Assembly: GCA_000697055.1 (NCBI GenBank)
Contig: JNDT01001818.1
Location: 62,001-126,000 of the forward strand
Origin: Saksenaea vasiformis B4078
Taxonomy: Eukaryota > Mucoromycota > Mucoromycetes > Mucorales > Saksenaeaceae
DNA length: 64,000 nucleotides
Reading direction: 5' to 3'
This document shows positions 25,680 to 37,744 of the stretch, piece after piece. A model generated the notes under the pieces. The model saw nothing but the letters and a program-made list of their open reading frames with translations, had not been told where the DNA came from and did not search any database. The translations under genes and the position numbers were made by a program. The stretch's first letter is position 1, and every line of letters starts with the position of its first letter.

Positions 25680-27080
25680 TATTGTTTATCCACACCAGCG
25701 CTACAGGTAAGGGCACAAAACTCACCTGGAAGTTGGTTCATGAAGTTGTCGCATATCTGTGTAGACAACTGTATTCATCTTTGGGTTGCCAGATCAACTT
25801 GCCACTTGCTGCACATAATAGCACCAACTCACATTGACCAGAATACCGATTGACCCCCACCTCCTGTTACTTTGTTCTCGGCCTTTATGCACCGCAGCAA
25901 TTTGCGGTTTACTTTTGTCGATTCGGTCCAATCAGCTGACTGCAGGATATACAACAGCAAGTGCCAGCAAAAATCAGATTAATTATGACCCTGGTCCAGC
26001 TACGTTCACTCGTTATCACTCCCAGTATATAACATTTGGATCCCGCATTTGAACCTCGAGTCTGCAAGGTTTGCCACTTTCGCTCGTCTATACGAATAAT
26101 GCATAGTGTGATTATTGTGGCCAGCTTCATCAACAATGGGGTCGACATTGATGACTATAGGAGATCCCAAGTCTGTTCCTGTTAAACACCAAATAGTAAT
26201 AAAAAAAATATCATTGGTACCGCTCGGTTAGTCGCTCCACGTCCTGCTCATATGTAAAAAAATGCAGTGTCATATGGAACCTAGAGTGTAAAGTAAGCTG
26301 GAATATTTTGCAAGTAGCACTGTACGGAGAAGTGAACGATGAAGAGTTGTCCAGCGTCCTTCCAGAAAGTTGCAGGAAATAGCCCCAGACATCATATCTT
26401 CTTGCAATTTTCCACTGTGGCACCCGGGATGCAGAAAGGCGGTATGATTATAGACTCCGAATTTTCTATGGATTGGTGCGCAATTTCTCTTTTTCCTTCA
26501 ATAATCGGGTGAGAAGAAGCGGCGATGGAAATAATTTTTTTTCAATAGCAGCGCACGGACTTTCTTCTAGGATATATCAGGATGCGTGGGAAAAACTGTC
26601 AAAATATAGGTAGATAGAGTTTTACGATCGATTGTTGTTAATGACATAAAAACAAGGAAGTAAGAAGTCAATGTTATAAAGTGGAATAAGGTGGGATGTG
26701 TCAAATCGCGATAGGGCGGGACAAAAAGTAGTTTTTTTAAATCAACATGTGCAAAAGAATCTATCTATTTTTCCCTTATTTAGGGTGTCCAACTTACTCC
26801 GCAGATAGCACAAGGACAAAGTAAAAAAATGATTTCTAAACTTCCCACGGTTTAGGAAATACGAGTGACGATAGTCAAGATGTTGACGTAAGTAATACAA
26901 GATCCCTGAATATCATACTAGGAAGAACTGTTTCTTGGGTGCACTATAAAGTGTCCCAGCTTATCCTAAATCAAATTAACACATCATTCGTTCGCGTTGT
27001 TTCAAACTCAAAAACTTTTGTTTTGAAATATTTAACCGCGAACCTGGTTTTTCCCTTTCTTTCTCCTCTTTTAACATTCG

Positions 27081-28924
27081 ATGACTGAGAAAACCGAGCA
27101 GCCTGAGGATATAAAGCAAGAAGCTTTTAATCAACCTCCTGCTTACGATGAAGACCTTACTGGTCCAGAACCTACCGAAGAAGATTGGAAGACCTTGACT
27201 GAAGTGGCGGATGCTATTCCGAAGGCTGCTTACCTTGTTATTTTGGTCGAATTCTGTGAACGATTCACTTACTATGGTTTAAGTGGTCCATTCCAGAACT
27301 ATATCCAACCCCCCAACCCATCTTCATGTAAGATACTCCCCTTTCCTTTTTTTTTTTTTAAAGAAACAGCATCATCTAAACGCTACTCATTAGATCCGGC
27401 TGATCAGCCCGGTGCTCTCGGAAAGGGTCAACAAACAGCTACAGCACTCACTACGTTTTTCCAATTCTGGTGTTATATCACTCCTATTCTGGGTGCAGTG
27501 GTTGCTGATCAATACTGGGGAAAATATCGCACCATCCTCATCTTTGCCTGTATCTATATGGTCGGTCTCCTCATCCTTACTTGTTCATCAATTCCTGTTG
27601 CCATTGAAAACGGTGCAGCTTTCCCTGGATACATTGTTGCCATTATTATCATTGGTCTAGGCACTGGTGGTATTAAATCCAATGTCTCACCTTTGGTGGC
27701 TGAACAGTACCGAAGCAAGAAACCTTTTATCCGCACCCTGAAAAATGGCAAACGAGTCATTGTAACCCCGCAGGCCACCTATCAGAAAATCTTCAACATG
27801 TTCTACTGGGGTATCAACATCGGTTCTCTTTCTGCCATTGCAACAACTGCCCTGGAAAAGAACGTTGGTTTCTGGCCCGCCTTTTTGTTGCCAACATTGA
27901 TGTTCTTGCCTTGCATCGCTGTCGTGTTGCTTGGTCGACGGCGTTATGTGCAAAACCCTCCTCGTGGTTCCGTCTTTGTCGAAGCTGGCAAACTTTTCCT
28001 CCTTAGCTGGAAAGTCAAGGGCGGTATGGATGCCTGTAAGCCCTCCAACCTATCACGCGAACATCCAGAACTCGCCGAGAAAGCCACATGGGATGATGTG
28101 TTTGTGGATGAATTGAAGCGTACATTGAAGGCCTGTGTTGTTTTCTGCTGGTATCCCATTTACTGGCTTTGCTACTCTCAAATGACAAACAATCTGATCT
28201 CTCAAGCAAGTACTATGCTTACTGGCAATGTGCCCAACGATATCATGCAGAATATCGATCCCATTGCCCTTATTATTTTGATTCCCGTCATGGACAGTAT
28301 CGTATACCCTGGTCTACGAAGAATTGGTTTCCCGATGCGTCCAATGGTGCGTATCACCCTTGGTTTCTTTTTTGCTGCCGTCGCCATGTAAGTTCGAAAC
28401 GAAGAAGAAAGAAAGAAAAAAGGAATCGATCAACTGACTTTTATGTAACTAGGGGCTACACCGCTGGCGTTCAAGCCATGATTTACAGAACACCACCGTA
28501 TTACGACAATCCCATCGAAGCCAACTGGATCTCAGCTGCTTATCAGATTCCTTCCTATGTCTTTATCGCCTTGTCCGAAATCTTTGCTTCCATTACCGGT
28601 CTTGAGTATGCCTACAAGAAGGCACCTCAATCAATGAAGTCCATTGTCATGGCTCTCTTTTTGCTCACCAACTGTTTCGCCTCTATCCTTGGTTTCGCCC
28701 TCGTCTCTGTTGCTGTTAATCCCAAGCTCCAATGGATGTACACTGGTATTGCCGCTGCATCTGGCGCTTGTACTATTCTTTTCTACCTCATCCATCGCAA
28801 GAACGACGATGTGGACGTTGAAGAAGATGCTATTATTCGTGACGACCGTCAAATGGATGATTACGTACGAAATAATCATAAGGCTACCACAGCAGAATAC
28901 GAAGCTGAGAAGGGACCAGCATAA
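27081..28924 (+). CDS. PTR2: Proton-coupled di/tripeptide transporter (POT/PTR2 family)
   Basis: Plasma-membrane symporter that imports di- and tripeptides with protons. Exons 27081-27327, 27394-28387 and 28453-28924 give 570 aa, typical for fungal PTR2 (about 550-620). The hydrophilic, acidic N-terminal tail is followed by the POT proton-coupling motif ExxERFxYYG (EFCERFTYYG, aa 57-66). Next come GALGKGQQTATALTTFFQF, the second POT signature region around GADQYWGKYRTI-like ADQYWGKYRTI, GLGTGGIKSNVSPLVAEQY, the FNMFYWGINIGSL segment, and the C-terminal bundle (PPYYDNPIEANWISAAYQIP, then SYVFIALSEIFASITGLEYAY). The acidic C-terminal tail is consistent with regulation by endocytosis. The ATG at 27081 follows a pyrimidine-rich leader and is the natural start. 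Confidence 0.95.
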
Positions 28925-29133
28925 ATTCATCAGAACCCTGTTACCTTTCCCTTCTATTTTTTTTTATACAGCAGGGCTGTAGAGTCGCAGAAATTCCTTG
29001 TTAATACTAGATATATATTCTTTTTTTATCTCCCTTTGTAACAAGGCATGTATTATTTTGTTTTGTTTTGTTTTGTAGAACCAAAAAGTAAAAGAAATCA
29101 TTCCAAATGATGTACACCTATATTTACCAAGCA
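28925..29133. other. Convergent 3' flanks of PTR2 and carrier gene
   Basis: 209 bp between two stop codons on opposite strands; T-rich with a TTTTG repeat near 29058-29076. No gene. Confidence 0.5.
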
Positions 29134-30310
29134 TCAGCTTTCTTGCTTCTTTATTTTACTAGAACTATCTAGTTTTTTCACCAGTAGCTCATAAGTGAGA
29201 ATAGTCATTGCTGACGAAGGCACTGTCCGTAGAAGGTTCGTCGGGAGTCCTTTATAGAATCCTCGAAATCCTTCTTCCACTGATATCAGTCTTGCCGCAT
29301 GGATAATACCTTTGTATTTAAACGGTTCTCTAGATTGGTTCTGCAAACGTGTGCGGACCACCTAGCCAGAGCAAAAACGTAACACTAAGAAAAAAAAAGT
29401 GGAGAGACAATGACATACCTCATGCGGATACGTTGCCAGACTCGCTGCCATTTTGGAAAAGGAGGAAGCAATGAGTATGGATACAGAACCAGTAGAAGCT
29501 TCTTTATCCGCATCTACCAACAACGAAGAATAAATAATACAAAAGATTGGGCTGTCAGTGCTTACGTAGTAAAATTTTGAGCTTTTCGTAGAGAGGGAAC
29601 TGCACCGCCACATGGCTCACACCGATAAGTGAAGGTCCAAGACCTTTATAGAAACCACGCATCCCTTCCTCTTTGGCGATTGTGACAAAGGCATGAAATG
29701 TGTTATTGTAACGATAGGCTGTTCGTTCGCTTTGCGTCTAGGTCGTGTAATCATGAACTTTTATGCAATGATAAAAAAAATATCAATGGTTACCATAAAT
29801 CGTGTTTTAATCACCCAAAGTGGATTAGTCATTAACGTAGATGTCGCTCCTGCCGACATGGCGGAAACGATATGAAGCATCCACGCACGATGTTCAAAAC
29901 CTGTGTCAATGGAGATGGGTAATAGTCTGCGGAAATAATAGTCAACACATACTACTTTGGTTTGCCCATCGACTCTTGAAATAATCATAGGCGGTGAAGT
30001 AGATTGCCCAGGTAGGAAGATAGCCCAGAATCGTTGGCCCTAAGCCTCGGTAGAGCCCTCGTATTCCTTCTTCCAGCCATATACGGGATAGCGTACCTTT
30101 TTTTCCTCTCCTATCAGACCTTTACAAAGTGAAGTACTGGAGCTTACCTATGGTACCTCGGTACGCGATAACACCTGGTTCCAATTTCCCTTGATTCTGC
30201 AGCCGGGTTTTCACAACATCCAATGGACAAGTAACAATCGAAGAAACTATGCCAGCGCCTGCACCAGCAATGGAATGCTTAATATTTTCATGTTCGGGAC
30301 TGAGCGCCAT
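29134..30310 (-). CDS. YIA6: Mitochondrial carrier, NAD+/pyridine-nucleotide type (Ndt1/Yia6-like)
   Basis: Inner-membrane carrier of the SLC25 family; Yia6/Ndt1 imports NAD+ into mitochondria. Six exons: 30148-30310, 29953-30096, 29794-29900, 29566-29737, 29419-29513 and 29134-29361, giving 302 aa, the normal carrier length. The three repeats carry [23 protein letters not shown] and [12 protein letters not shown]. Trp in place of the acidic residue in repeat 2 is typical of the NAD/folate/pyrimidine carrier branch. [20 protein letters not shown] and [20 protein letters not shown] fit Ndt1-like carriers. The third intron is placed with donor GTATGT and an acceptor at 29901-29903, because this restores the frame into [14 protein letters not shown]. 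Folate/FAD (Flx1) or pyrimidine (Rim2) substrates remain alternatives. Confidence 0.88.
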
Positions 30311-31054
30311 TGAGTCAACTGGTAACTACTAGAAAGAAGTAGACAACTTACGCAAAGTTTTTCCACCAATGACGAGTGTTGCCCATCGCAAAGCTGAGGG
30401 CATTCAGGAAACCAAGATTAGGAAAAAGACGGGTATAGGCATTCAAGTGTGCGATCGGCGTGCAAGAAACTCAAAGCTACCCACAAATCGAGCATAAATC
30501 ATTGGTCGCGGTTTCAGCCCGATCTCATCCACCCAATGGGAGAGCAGATTGGCACTCTGTTCAAGACGCAGATCATGAATCCCAGTTGTTCTCAAGACTC
30601 CGAAAGTGGAGGCAATTGTTCGAGTCAACAGCTGTTGGAAAAACTAATATAGAGCCTTAGCGCAAGTATAGCAAATCTGGATCGCTTAGGATACCATACT
30701 CGTGAGTAGTGGTATTGCTTTGAGGATACCGCCGCGACGGTTGACTGGAGGCCAGTGGTCTACGTTCCATTGGTCCATCCAAATGCAGCAATGTCGTGTA
30801 TGTTCTTGGATGCATTTACGTCCTTATTCAACAGCGTGCCGAAGTTCTTGCACACAGAGCCATTGCCTTGTTTATGTGGCGCGAGATCCATATCTAGAAG
30901 TATTTACTATAACTAAGAGCAAACAAAACGGTGATAGCCATCCATCATGAAAACAAGGAGACGTCAAGCATCTTATTTAGAACTGCGAGACACGAAGATG
31001 ATGCGCAATTTAATAATCCAGTTGTTTGTATGCGAGTAATGAGTTCACGACCAA
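30311..31054. other. Intergenic region
   Basis: 744 bp between two reverse-strand genes. Only short unrecognised frames on the plus strand. It should include the promoter of the carrier gene and the 3' UTR of the EF-P gene. Confidence 0.45.
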
Positions 31055-31866
31055 TTATAACTCACGTTTGACGTACTTCATAGACTCTATATCTACCAGA
31101 ATTCTATCACCTTCCTTGACAAATTCGGGTACATCTATCTTAGCACCATTTGTTAACGTCGCCGCCTGATAAACTGTGCCTTTGGCTTGTCCTGCCCGGG
31201 CCACTACCGATTGTACTTCGTATGTATGCTTGGAGGGTAATTTGAACCCGATAGGTTGTCGACCCTCCTCCGGGGTTGTCAGAAAACTGATGCTAATAGA
31301 CATACCCTCTGTAAAAGTTTAGCATGCATCCCTTCACCTCATGAAATAAAATGATACCTTCTAACATGGAAGCCATCGTAGCACCACCTTCACACTGATC
31401 GACCTTCATTTCAATCTCCTCAAAAGTCTCTGGTTCCAACAGATGGATAGACCCAGCATCTTCATACAAAAATTGATAGTCTTCATGCTGCAAGTTCAAA
31501 ACTATCATTTGCATTGGCATCTATTTTTACTTTAAAGCATACATACTTTCTAAAGAAGATCCGGACTTGAAACGTTCGGAAATCTTGGCTTGTGTGATAA
31601 TATTTTCCAATTCCATCTATAATGGAATTAGCTCCTATTTTTCACTTTGATATGAAACCCACTTTTATCACAGCACCACCTCTTCCCGAAGAACTGTGAT
31701 CGCGCGCCAACACTCTCCATGCTCCATTCATGTGCTGTACGATCTGCCCTTTCTTAATAGTCGACACGCTCATTTTATAGAACCGCTTGTGAAGAACATC
31801 GTATCCCACACGTTGTTGCACAGAACGAGAACGCAAAGCGATGTGCCTTCCAATGTTGCTGAACAT
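31055..31866 (-). CDS. efp: Mitochondrial elongation factor P
   Basis: EF-P enters the ribosomal E site and relieves stalling at polyproline sequences; eukaryotes normally use eIF5A in the cytosol, so an EF-P here is an organellar protein. Four exons: 31663-31866, 31547-31616, 31358-31501 and 31055-31308, giving 223 aa. The first ~30 residues (MFSNIGRHIALRSRSVQQRV...) are Arg-rich, lack acidic residues and look like a mitochondrial presequence. They are followed by the KOW-like domain I (TIKKGQIVQHMNGAWRVLAR), MELENIITQAKISERF, domain II (DYQFLYEDAG, PETFEEIEM) and the C-terminal OB domain (KGTVYQAATLTNGAKIDVPE). The functional loop tip reads SSGRGGA, with Arg where E. coli EF-P has the modified Lys34. 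An in-frame ATG further upstream (31977) would add 37 residues and is less likely. Confidence 0.88.
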
Positions 31867-33499
31867 GTCAAATACTACGAACGTGAGGATACTCTCAAAA
31901 TTTTCGCAGGGCTTTACTTCGGACACCCAAGGAGCAGTCCTCTTGGACACCCAAAGATTTCGGGTGCTGAAATCCATCAGAACTGTGTGGAAGAGCAACT
32001 ACTAAATAATTGCAACGTTCAATGCCTTGAAGCCACGGTAGCGTCTTTTCCTTTTGTGTGACAACAAGAAGTGGGATTTCAGACACCTTTTTCCTTCTCT
32101 TGCCATCATATTTTTGGAGGGTAAGTCTTATTTCTTTGTAAGAACGCAATATACACTAATTTATTGTTTATAAATCAATGGTTATGCAAGATGATCCAGA
32201 AGACTGAAAGCAACAGATTTGCCTTGTTCCTCTGTATTCCTTCTATATCACTCTATTTCTATTTACAGTGAGCTTCTCCATATTGGAACATCGATTATGC
32301 TCCATCTCTAAGATCATAGAGATATCACACAAAACAAAAACACGGAGACATCGCCGGAGTATCTCGCAAGATGGCATCGCTACATTTACCAGAGAGATAA
32401 ATGTTTATTGAATATATCATCGTTCCAAAAAGACTGAACAACAGCCAATAGACAGATATTGAACGAAACGAAGATGTCCAAACGCCTCAAATGATTTATC
32501 TGTTCCTTTTTCCTTGAAGTCGTACAAATACCAGGCAAGCACCTTGTCTAAAGTATCGCATCAGCATCCAGCGTAATCAAATCGTCCGACAGCTGATTAT
32601 GTTACTGCTTTGCCTGTCCCCAACATCTGCCTTCTGAAACCTTTTTTTTTGACAAAGAAAAGCAGTTTCTTCCCACCGTCCCATCACCTTTCAAGATGTA
32701 AGTATCGCTTTTTTGCAAGAACACAACACGAACTAGCACATTGTTTATAAACGAAGGGCTGTTCAAAATGACAAGGAAGACGAAAGGTGACAAGTTCATG
32801 TGCTACTTCTGTATTCCTTTCGAGAAGTTAAGTATTCGTTGCTTAAGTCATCCTTTGGTAACATTATTGATAGCTGTAAACTATATCCACGGGCAAATAG
32901 ACTTACGACAAAGCCAGCAAAAGGTGAATCAAGTTGAACCTCAAACCTGCTTTTCACTTCTCTTTTCTTTACAGACGTACCCCATGGAACATGATCAAAG
33001 ACAACATTTTGCGATAAGTATCTTCTCCTTGATTATTCCACAAACAGATATTTCATTGTACCTCTTTTAGATGTACATCGGACTACAAGATGGCATATAG
33101 GCTTCAGAAAAACTATGATCGGTCGGCAAATCTTTATTGATTTTGGCTGACTAACATTGGCTTATATTCTGACAAATGTCGTATCTATGACATGGGTACC
33201 TGCTTTCTTGTAGTCCAATTGCTGGTATCGCCGTAGATAGTACGGTAAAATACTCAGGTAGGCAATGTATTTTCTGAATGATTTTTTAACGAAGTTTAGG
33301 TTTGTTGTCACTTTATGCTTCTTTCCGCAAATCATTTACACTTCGAACAAGCTTTTACACCAGTCAATTCTATACTGGTTATATTTACAAAAACCATGCG
33401 TCACCGAATAAGGGTATGTTTCTCAACATATCGTCAGCGTGCAGAAGAAAATTCATGCTGTAACCCCTTGATGATTTGCCCCACCGTCGCCTAATAGCT
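31867..33499. other. Intergenic region with a diverged internal duplication
   Basis: No gene supported. Two direct, diverged copies (about 32128-32385 and 32706-33095) share blocks such as AAGAAC.CAA, ATTGTTTATAAA, CTGTATTCCTT and CAAGATGGCAT. The remainder is unstructured. Confidence 0.4.
32128..33095 (+). repeat. Diverged direct duplication (two copies)
   Basis: Copy 1 about 32128-32385, copy 2 about 32706-33095, with gaps and roughly two-thirds identity in the best blocks by eye. A weaker third similarity may start near 32402. Origin unknown. Confidence 0.35.
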
Positions 33500-35560
33500 G
33501 CCATTGTGTCTGTCAGGAGAGAAGTTCCGATATCAGAGGTGAGAGAGAGGAGTAAGCGGGATCTCGGAGATGTATGGCATCAGTGGAGTCAAAGTTTTGG
33601 ATGCTAGAGATGTTTGCTTTCTCTAGCTGAGTGTTTAGCTCTGGCAGATATCGTTCGTGAACGAGGAGGCCGACGACGTGGCGGGCAGGGAAGGTAAGGT
33701 CGAGCACTGGGCCACCGTTAGTATCTGGGGTGCGGAGATAGTTTCGGGTTTTGTGGCGTGGAAGTCGCTTTCTGGATGCAGATAGACGTACTGCAAGCAC
33801 GACGAGGCGGTTTCCGGTGCCTGGAAGAAGTTGCTGGCAGTAATCGTAGTGGTGACTGATGTAGAGCTGATATAACTTTCTTGAGGTCTGCATGTTGACT
33901 TTCAACTCGCTGAGTTGAGGTATCCAGCCCATTTTTCCTTGCACTCCATTCACCTGCATTCAAATTAACGGACCGTCAAATGTGTATTTAGCATACCGTT
34001 CTACATAGCTGATAACGGCAGCTGCACCGTTCTTGTCACACGCGTCTTTGGCAGCATCGGCGAAGTCGGTCAAAGCTGCGTTGAACTGTTCAAATGATCG
34101 TTTGTTGATCATGACAGCAAGCGCCTTCATGCATTTTTCGAACTGCTTCCCCTGCTTCTTTTTGAAATAACCTTTAATATTCGTGACGAAGTTATTCGTC
34201 ATATGCCACGTGCAAAGTAGTTTTGTCGTGGTAGGGAAAGCAATGTCCAGAGCATTCTGAAGTGCAGTGCACTTGTCTGTGACGGCAACGCTAGGGGCAA
34301 AGATACTGTACACAACTGACTTAAGCTGGTTGAGCACCCAGGTATACGTCTCCTCTGTGTCGTCAGGAACAAACGCGCCAGCAACCGCGAAGGATCGCAA
34401 ATTTACACCTCCTAGGTCCCCGACACCAACGAAATTGACAAATGGGCGTTTTCATACTGCGCTGTTTCAGAATGAGAAAGGCATAACGAAATAATCACTA
34501 TCAAAGAAGTCGTCAATACCTATTTGTGTTGTAAGTTGCATCGATAAGAAGAACTTCAGGAAAAGCGCAAGCGCGTTCCATCATAGCGGGATGGCAGAAG
34601 AAGACATCGGTTAGCCTCTTGTCGGAACTAATGATGTATTGGATACGGTAGCCCTTATCCGCAATACTCTTCAGCAGCAACGAAACCGATGTCGCAGCCT
34701 CTGCAGAAGCAGTAGCATACTTCCAATTGAGCAAGTCTTGCGAGGTGACTGAAGCAATGCCATCGTCACCCTCAGAAGCGAGGGCACGCGACACGATTCT
34801 TCACAGAAGCTCCCGCTCTGATCATTTTGATGCCAAGCTACTTTTGCTCGCATGAAAGCTGGCAATTTTCATGGTAAGTGTGAGCATCTAGGTTCGAAAT
34901 GCTGTGATTGTGATAGCGCTCAGCCAGTTTCATTTCGGTGGTGTTAACTCTCCTGCCCTATCCTTTTCCATCGAAGCGCAATTCAGGTATGGGCAACCAC
35001 AGCAAAGGCATTTCGTCTGGTAATTTCTTTTGCTGCATTGAACAAATCTTCACGATTCGGATACATTTGGCCCCCTAAGATTTCAAGCACAATGGAGAGA
35101 GAACCATGCTCAAGCGAAGTAGCGGCCATTGTTGCATTTGCTATGTATATTATGTACATCTGAATCTGACGGTATATGCATGCATCTGCTATACCTCTGT
35201 AATAGAACTTCTAAATTACTCGAGTTTGTTGATTGAGAAAGGGAGCGAGCTTTTATACGCGCGACACGGGTTTTTACCCGCATAGGACGCGTTTTTACGT
35301 ATACCGGACACAGCTTTACGTACACGGGCCTTGGCTTCTCCGTTGACTCGCGGCGATGTCCCATCCTTTTTCGTCTCTCTGTTTCCAATCTTTATAACCA
35401 TACCATCGCAAGATATAGGAATAGAAATGTCTGGCCGCAGGCTGTAACCGTCGCCGACTTGGTCGTAATCCCTGGATGTCGCATCCCATTCTAGCTGCAC
35501 TTTGGCATGGGCCGAGAAAAAGAGTTCAAAGAGGCCCTCGACAGACCTTGCGATATGGGA
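33500..35560 (-). mobile_element. Decayed MULE (Mutator-like) DNA transposon
   Basis: Contains a recognisable but broken MULE transposase (see the pseudogene entry) plus 5' coding-like frames at 35110-35500, reverse strand (WDATSRDYDQVGDGYSLRPD, RVRKAVSGIRKNASY). The outer boundaries are approximate; I could not identify terminal inverted repeats or a target-site duplication. Confidence 0.6.
33513..34865 (-). pseudogene. MULE transposase, frame-disrupted
   Basis: The reverse-strand frames carry the MULE/FAR1-type DDE transposase core in order. A segment ends in FPEVLLIDATYNTNRY (first Asp); then RPFVNFVGVGDLGGVN and SFAVAGAFVPDDTEETYTWV; then VAVTDKCTALQNAL (second Asp) and LLCTWHMTNNF (conserved C/W..H); and, in another frame, TQRVESQHADLKK, the usual region before the SWIM finger. 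The frame breaks between 34513 and about 34460 (no GT-AG pair restores the KRPFVNF frame, and an in-frame TGA intervenes) and again near 33960. The copy is therefore not expected to make a full-length protein. It would otherwise catalyse cut-and-paste transposition. Confidence 0.72.
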
Positions 35561-37744
35561 TGATCGGAGGCTTATGACTTAATACTGCACTTTCCATGGT
35601 ATGTGTATATGGAGATAAAGATATTGTTCAACGCAACCTGATGGAGGATTGCGTCTGATCTGGGAGGCATGTACAGTGTCTTCCTCGGTCATGCACGTCG
35701 CAAAGCTCGAATGTTGTCATAGATGTTGCTTGGAAGATCAACATGCGCATCCGACGTAGCATTCTTTTCTGGTGTATTTAGTTCCAATGACGAAAAAATT
35801 GTCGAGTAGTCGCATCGTCGGACAGAGGCATACGGATCAAGTTACTCTTGCTCGGCCAGATCGTGATCTTCATGCACTAGTCATGCAAGCCGTTCGTTAA
35901 GGCAGATCAATCTCTGAGCTGAGCTGGTAGAAGTCTGTAGTCCATGAGAAACCAGTAAGAAATACGTGAAAGATGAGGAGAGCAAGGTAGCGAACTTGAA
36001 AACGACTTTCACATCCAGTAATGTTAATTACAGCTAATAATAGGGTCACTTCACCACTTCAAGTCCGCTGGGGGATGGCACGAGAGGGATCCTGGCTAGA
36101 ATGGTTAGTAATAAGGAGGTACGCCGTGCAGAGGTCTTGAAGCGTTTCAAACTTCCTGCGAGATTCTGTTGTGGAAGTTGGCAGAAGCGCCGTGCGACAG
36201 AACTTGCTAATCTACTGGTGGTCAAGAGGCTACATCATAGCCAGGACGGTTCATGCGGACTAAACGATAGATACAAAGACATGGATTATCCTGTATATAT
36301 AACGAAGAGTTGACATCCTTACTGGGAATGTAAGATGAACAGACATAATCAAAGAAAAGAAAAAGAAAATTCATGCGCGCCTTTAAATACGGATCCTTGT
36401 TCGTCTTGGAACATTTTTACTGGTTTTGGTGGGATAATCAGAACCATCACTGAAGCGCCTCAATGCAAAAACGTTCTTCTCGTTTCAATAGAGTCTCTTT
36501 CTTATCCCCAGGCATTTCTACTACTTCTGACAGGATACTGGGAAACCATAACTAAAGCAACGAACTGCTCTAATAAAAGGCTCAAGTCACCTAGTCGCGA
36601 ACTTTTACTTGAATCGACGCAAAATGAACTACTCCTCAGCGCAAAATTCATTCGACTTGAACCTATGTGATATTTATTTGATGCAAAATATTTGTTAAAA
36701 ACCGAGCATTGACAGATTGTTTTTTCAGAGAGACAAGACGATATCTCAAACGTAGAGAAGGATCTGGTGGATCCCTCCATGAAGATTGCAACTGCTACGA
36801 ACAAAGTAAAACAGTCTTAAGCAATTTTCAAGGAAAATGCTGGACAGTTGTTCCTTAGCGCTATCACAACTAGGCAAAACGTAAATACAGAGGAACCTTG
36901 CGATGGGTTTACCGCTTGAAAGAAGAAAAGATGTCCTCCAGAACACAGAAGGTACGCAGCAAAAGATGCTTGCCACATCCACAGAAAATCAGCGAAAATT
37001 CGCAAAGACGTTTGGAGAAAAAAGCATGTAAAACAAACTGAAGGAAAGTTGTCTCGTGCACTGACACACATAGAACAACGATCGATTCTAGGATAAAGGG
37101 TCATCCTCCAAGGGATGGGATAAAAATGAGACAGCAACATAGACAACATGGCATAGTTGTTATGACAAATGAATACTGACCCTCAAAAACATGGCCGTAC
37201 GGTTTTTAGCCTTCAGACATGGCGAAAGGAAGCCGTGCACCGCAGCAGAAGACGGAACTCTGCAATGCAATAAAAACCCGTATAGTCGCAGTTTTAATTT
37301 ATCACCCAGTGCAGTGATAGAAGGAGAACCACTGAATCAGCAAGGAAAAAAGATCGGTACTGGGTGATTCATGAAGCAAGAGATACACCTTAATGTTGTA
37401 TTTCTTTTCATAAATATTGATATAAACTAGTTGGCCCCTCTAATTCATTTATCTTCGTCAAAGATGGCGGTTGATATAACAGTGCAAACTTGTGACGCTT
37501 TTAGGATAGCCGGTTTTCATGCCTAGTATAGAATTCAAATGTTAATCGTGCGTGTACCGTAAAAATTCCTATTTGGTTGATGGATATAATAATAGTGTAT
37601 GACTCAAACTGACTATGGGAGTGTCATGGCTGAATAAGGAACGGTGGAACCTTTACTAAGCCACACCCCTCAAAGAAGTCTCGGGTTCCTTTCTTAAATC
37701 CAAGAGGTGACCTGTTTACTTTTTCTTCTCCTTTATCACATATC
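35561..37744. other. Intergenic region with dispersed-repeat copies
   Basis: About 2.2 kb with no confident gene. It holds copy 2 of a dispersed repeat (36100-36365) and a stretch (36500-36700, reverse) weakly similar to 48110-48300. The last few hundred bp should contain the TrpRS promoter. Confidence 0.4.
36100..36365 (+). repeat. Dispersed repeat, copy 2
   Basis: Same-orientation, diverged match of 22620-22885; see that entry for the shared blocks. Confidence 0.5.

Larger units (their letters stand above)
20441..27080. other. Gene-poor, transposon-derived region
   Basis: 6.6 kb with no confident gene between the BRAT1-like gene and PTR2. It contains the acidic orphan ORF at 21352-21840, four MITE-like elements and one copy of a dispersed repeat (listed separately). 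The rest is decayed sequence with frequent stops in all frames. The last ~300 bp should be the PTR2 promoter. Confidence 0.5.

Noticed and set aside
20441..27080. A possible biosynthetic or defence gene cluster in the desert
   Set aside because: No enzyme or regulator domains were found; the region is explained better by transposon remnants.
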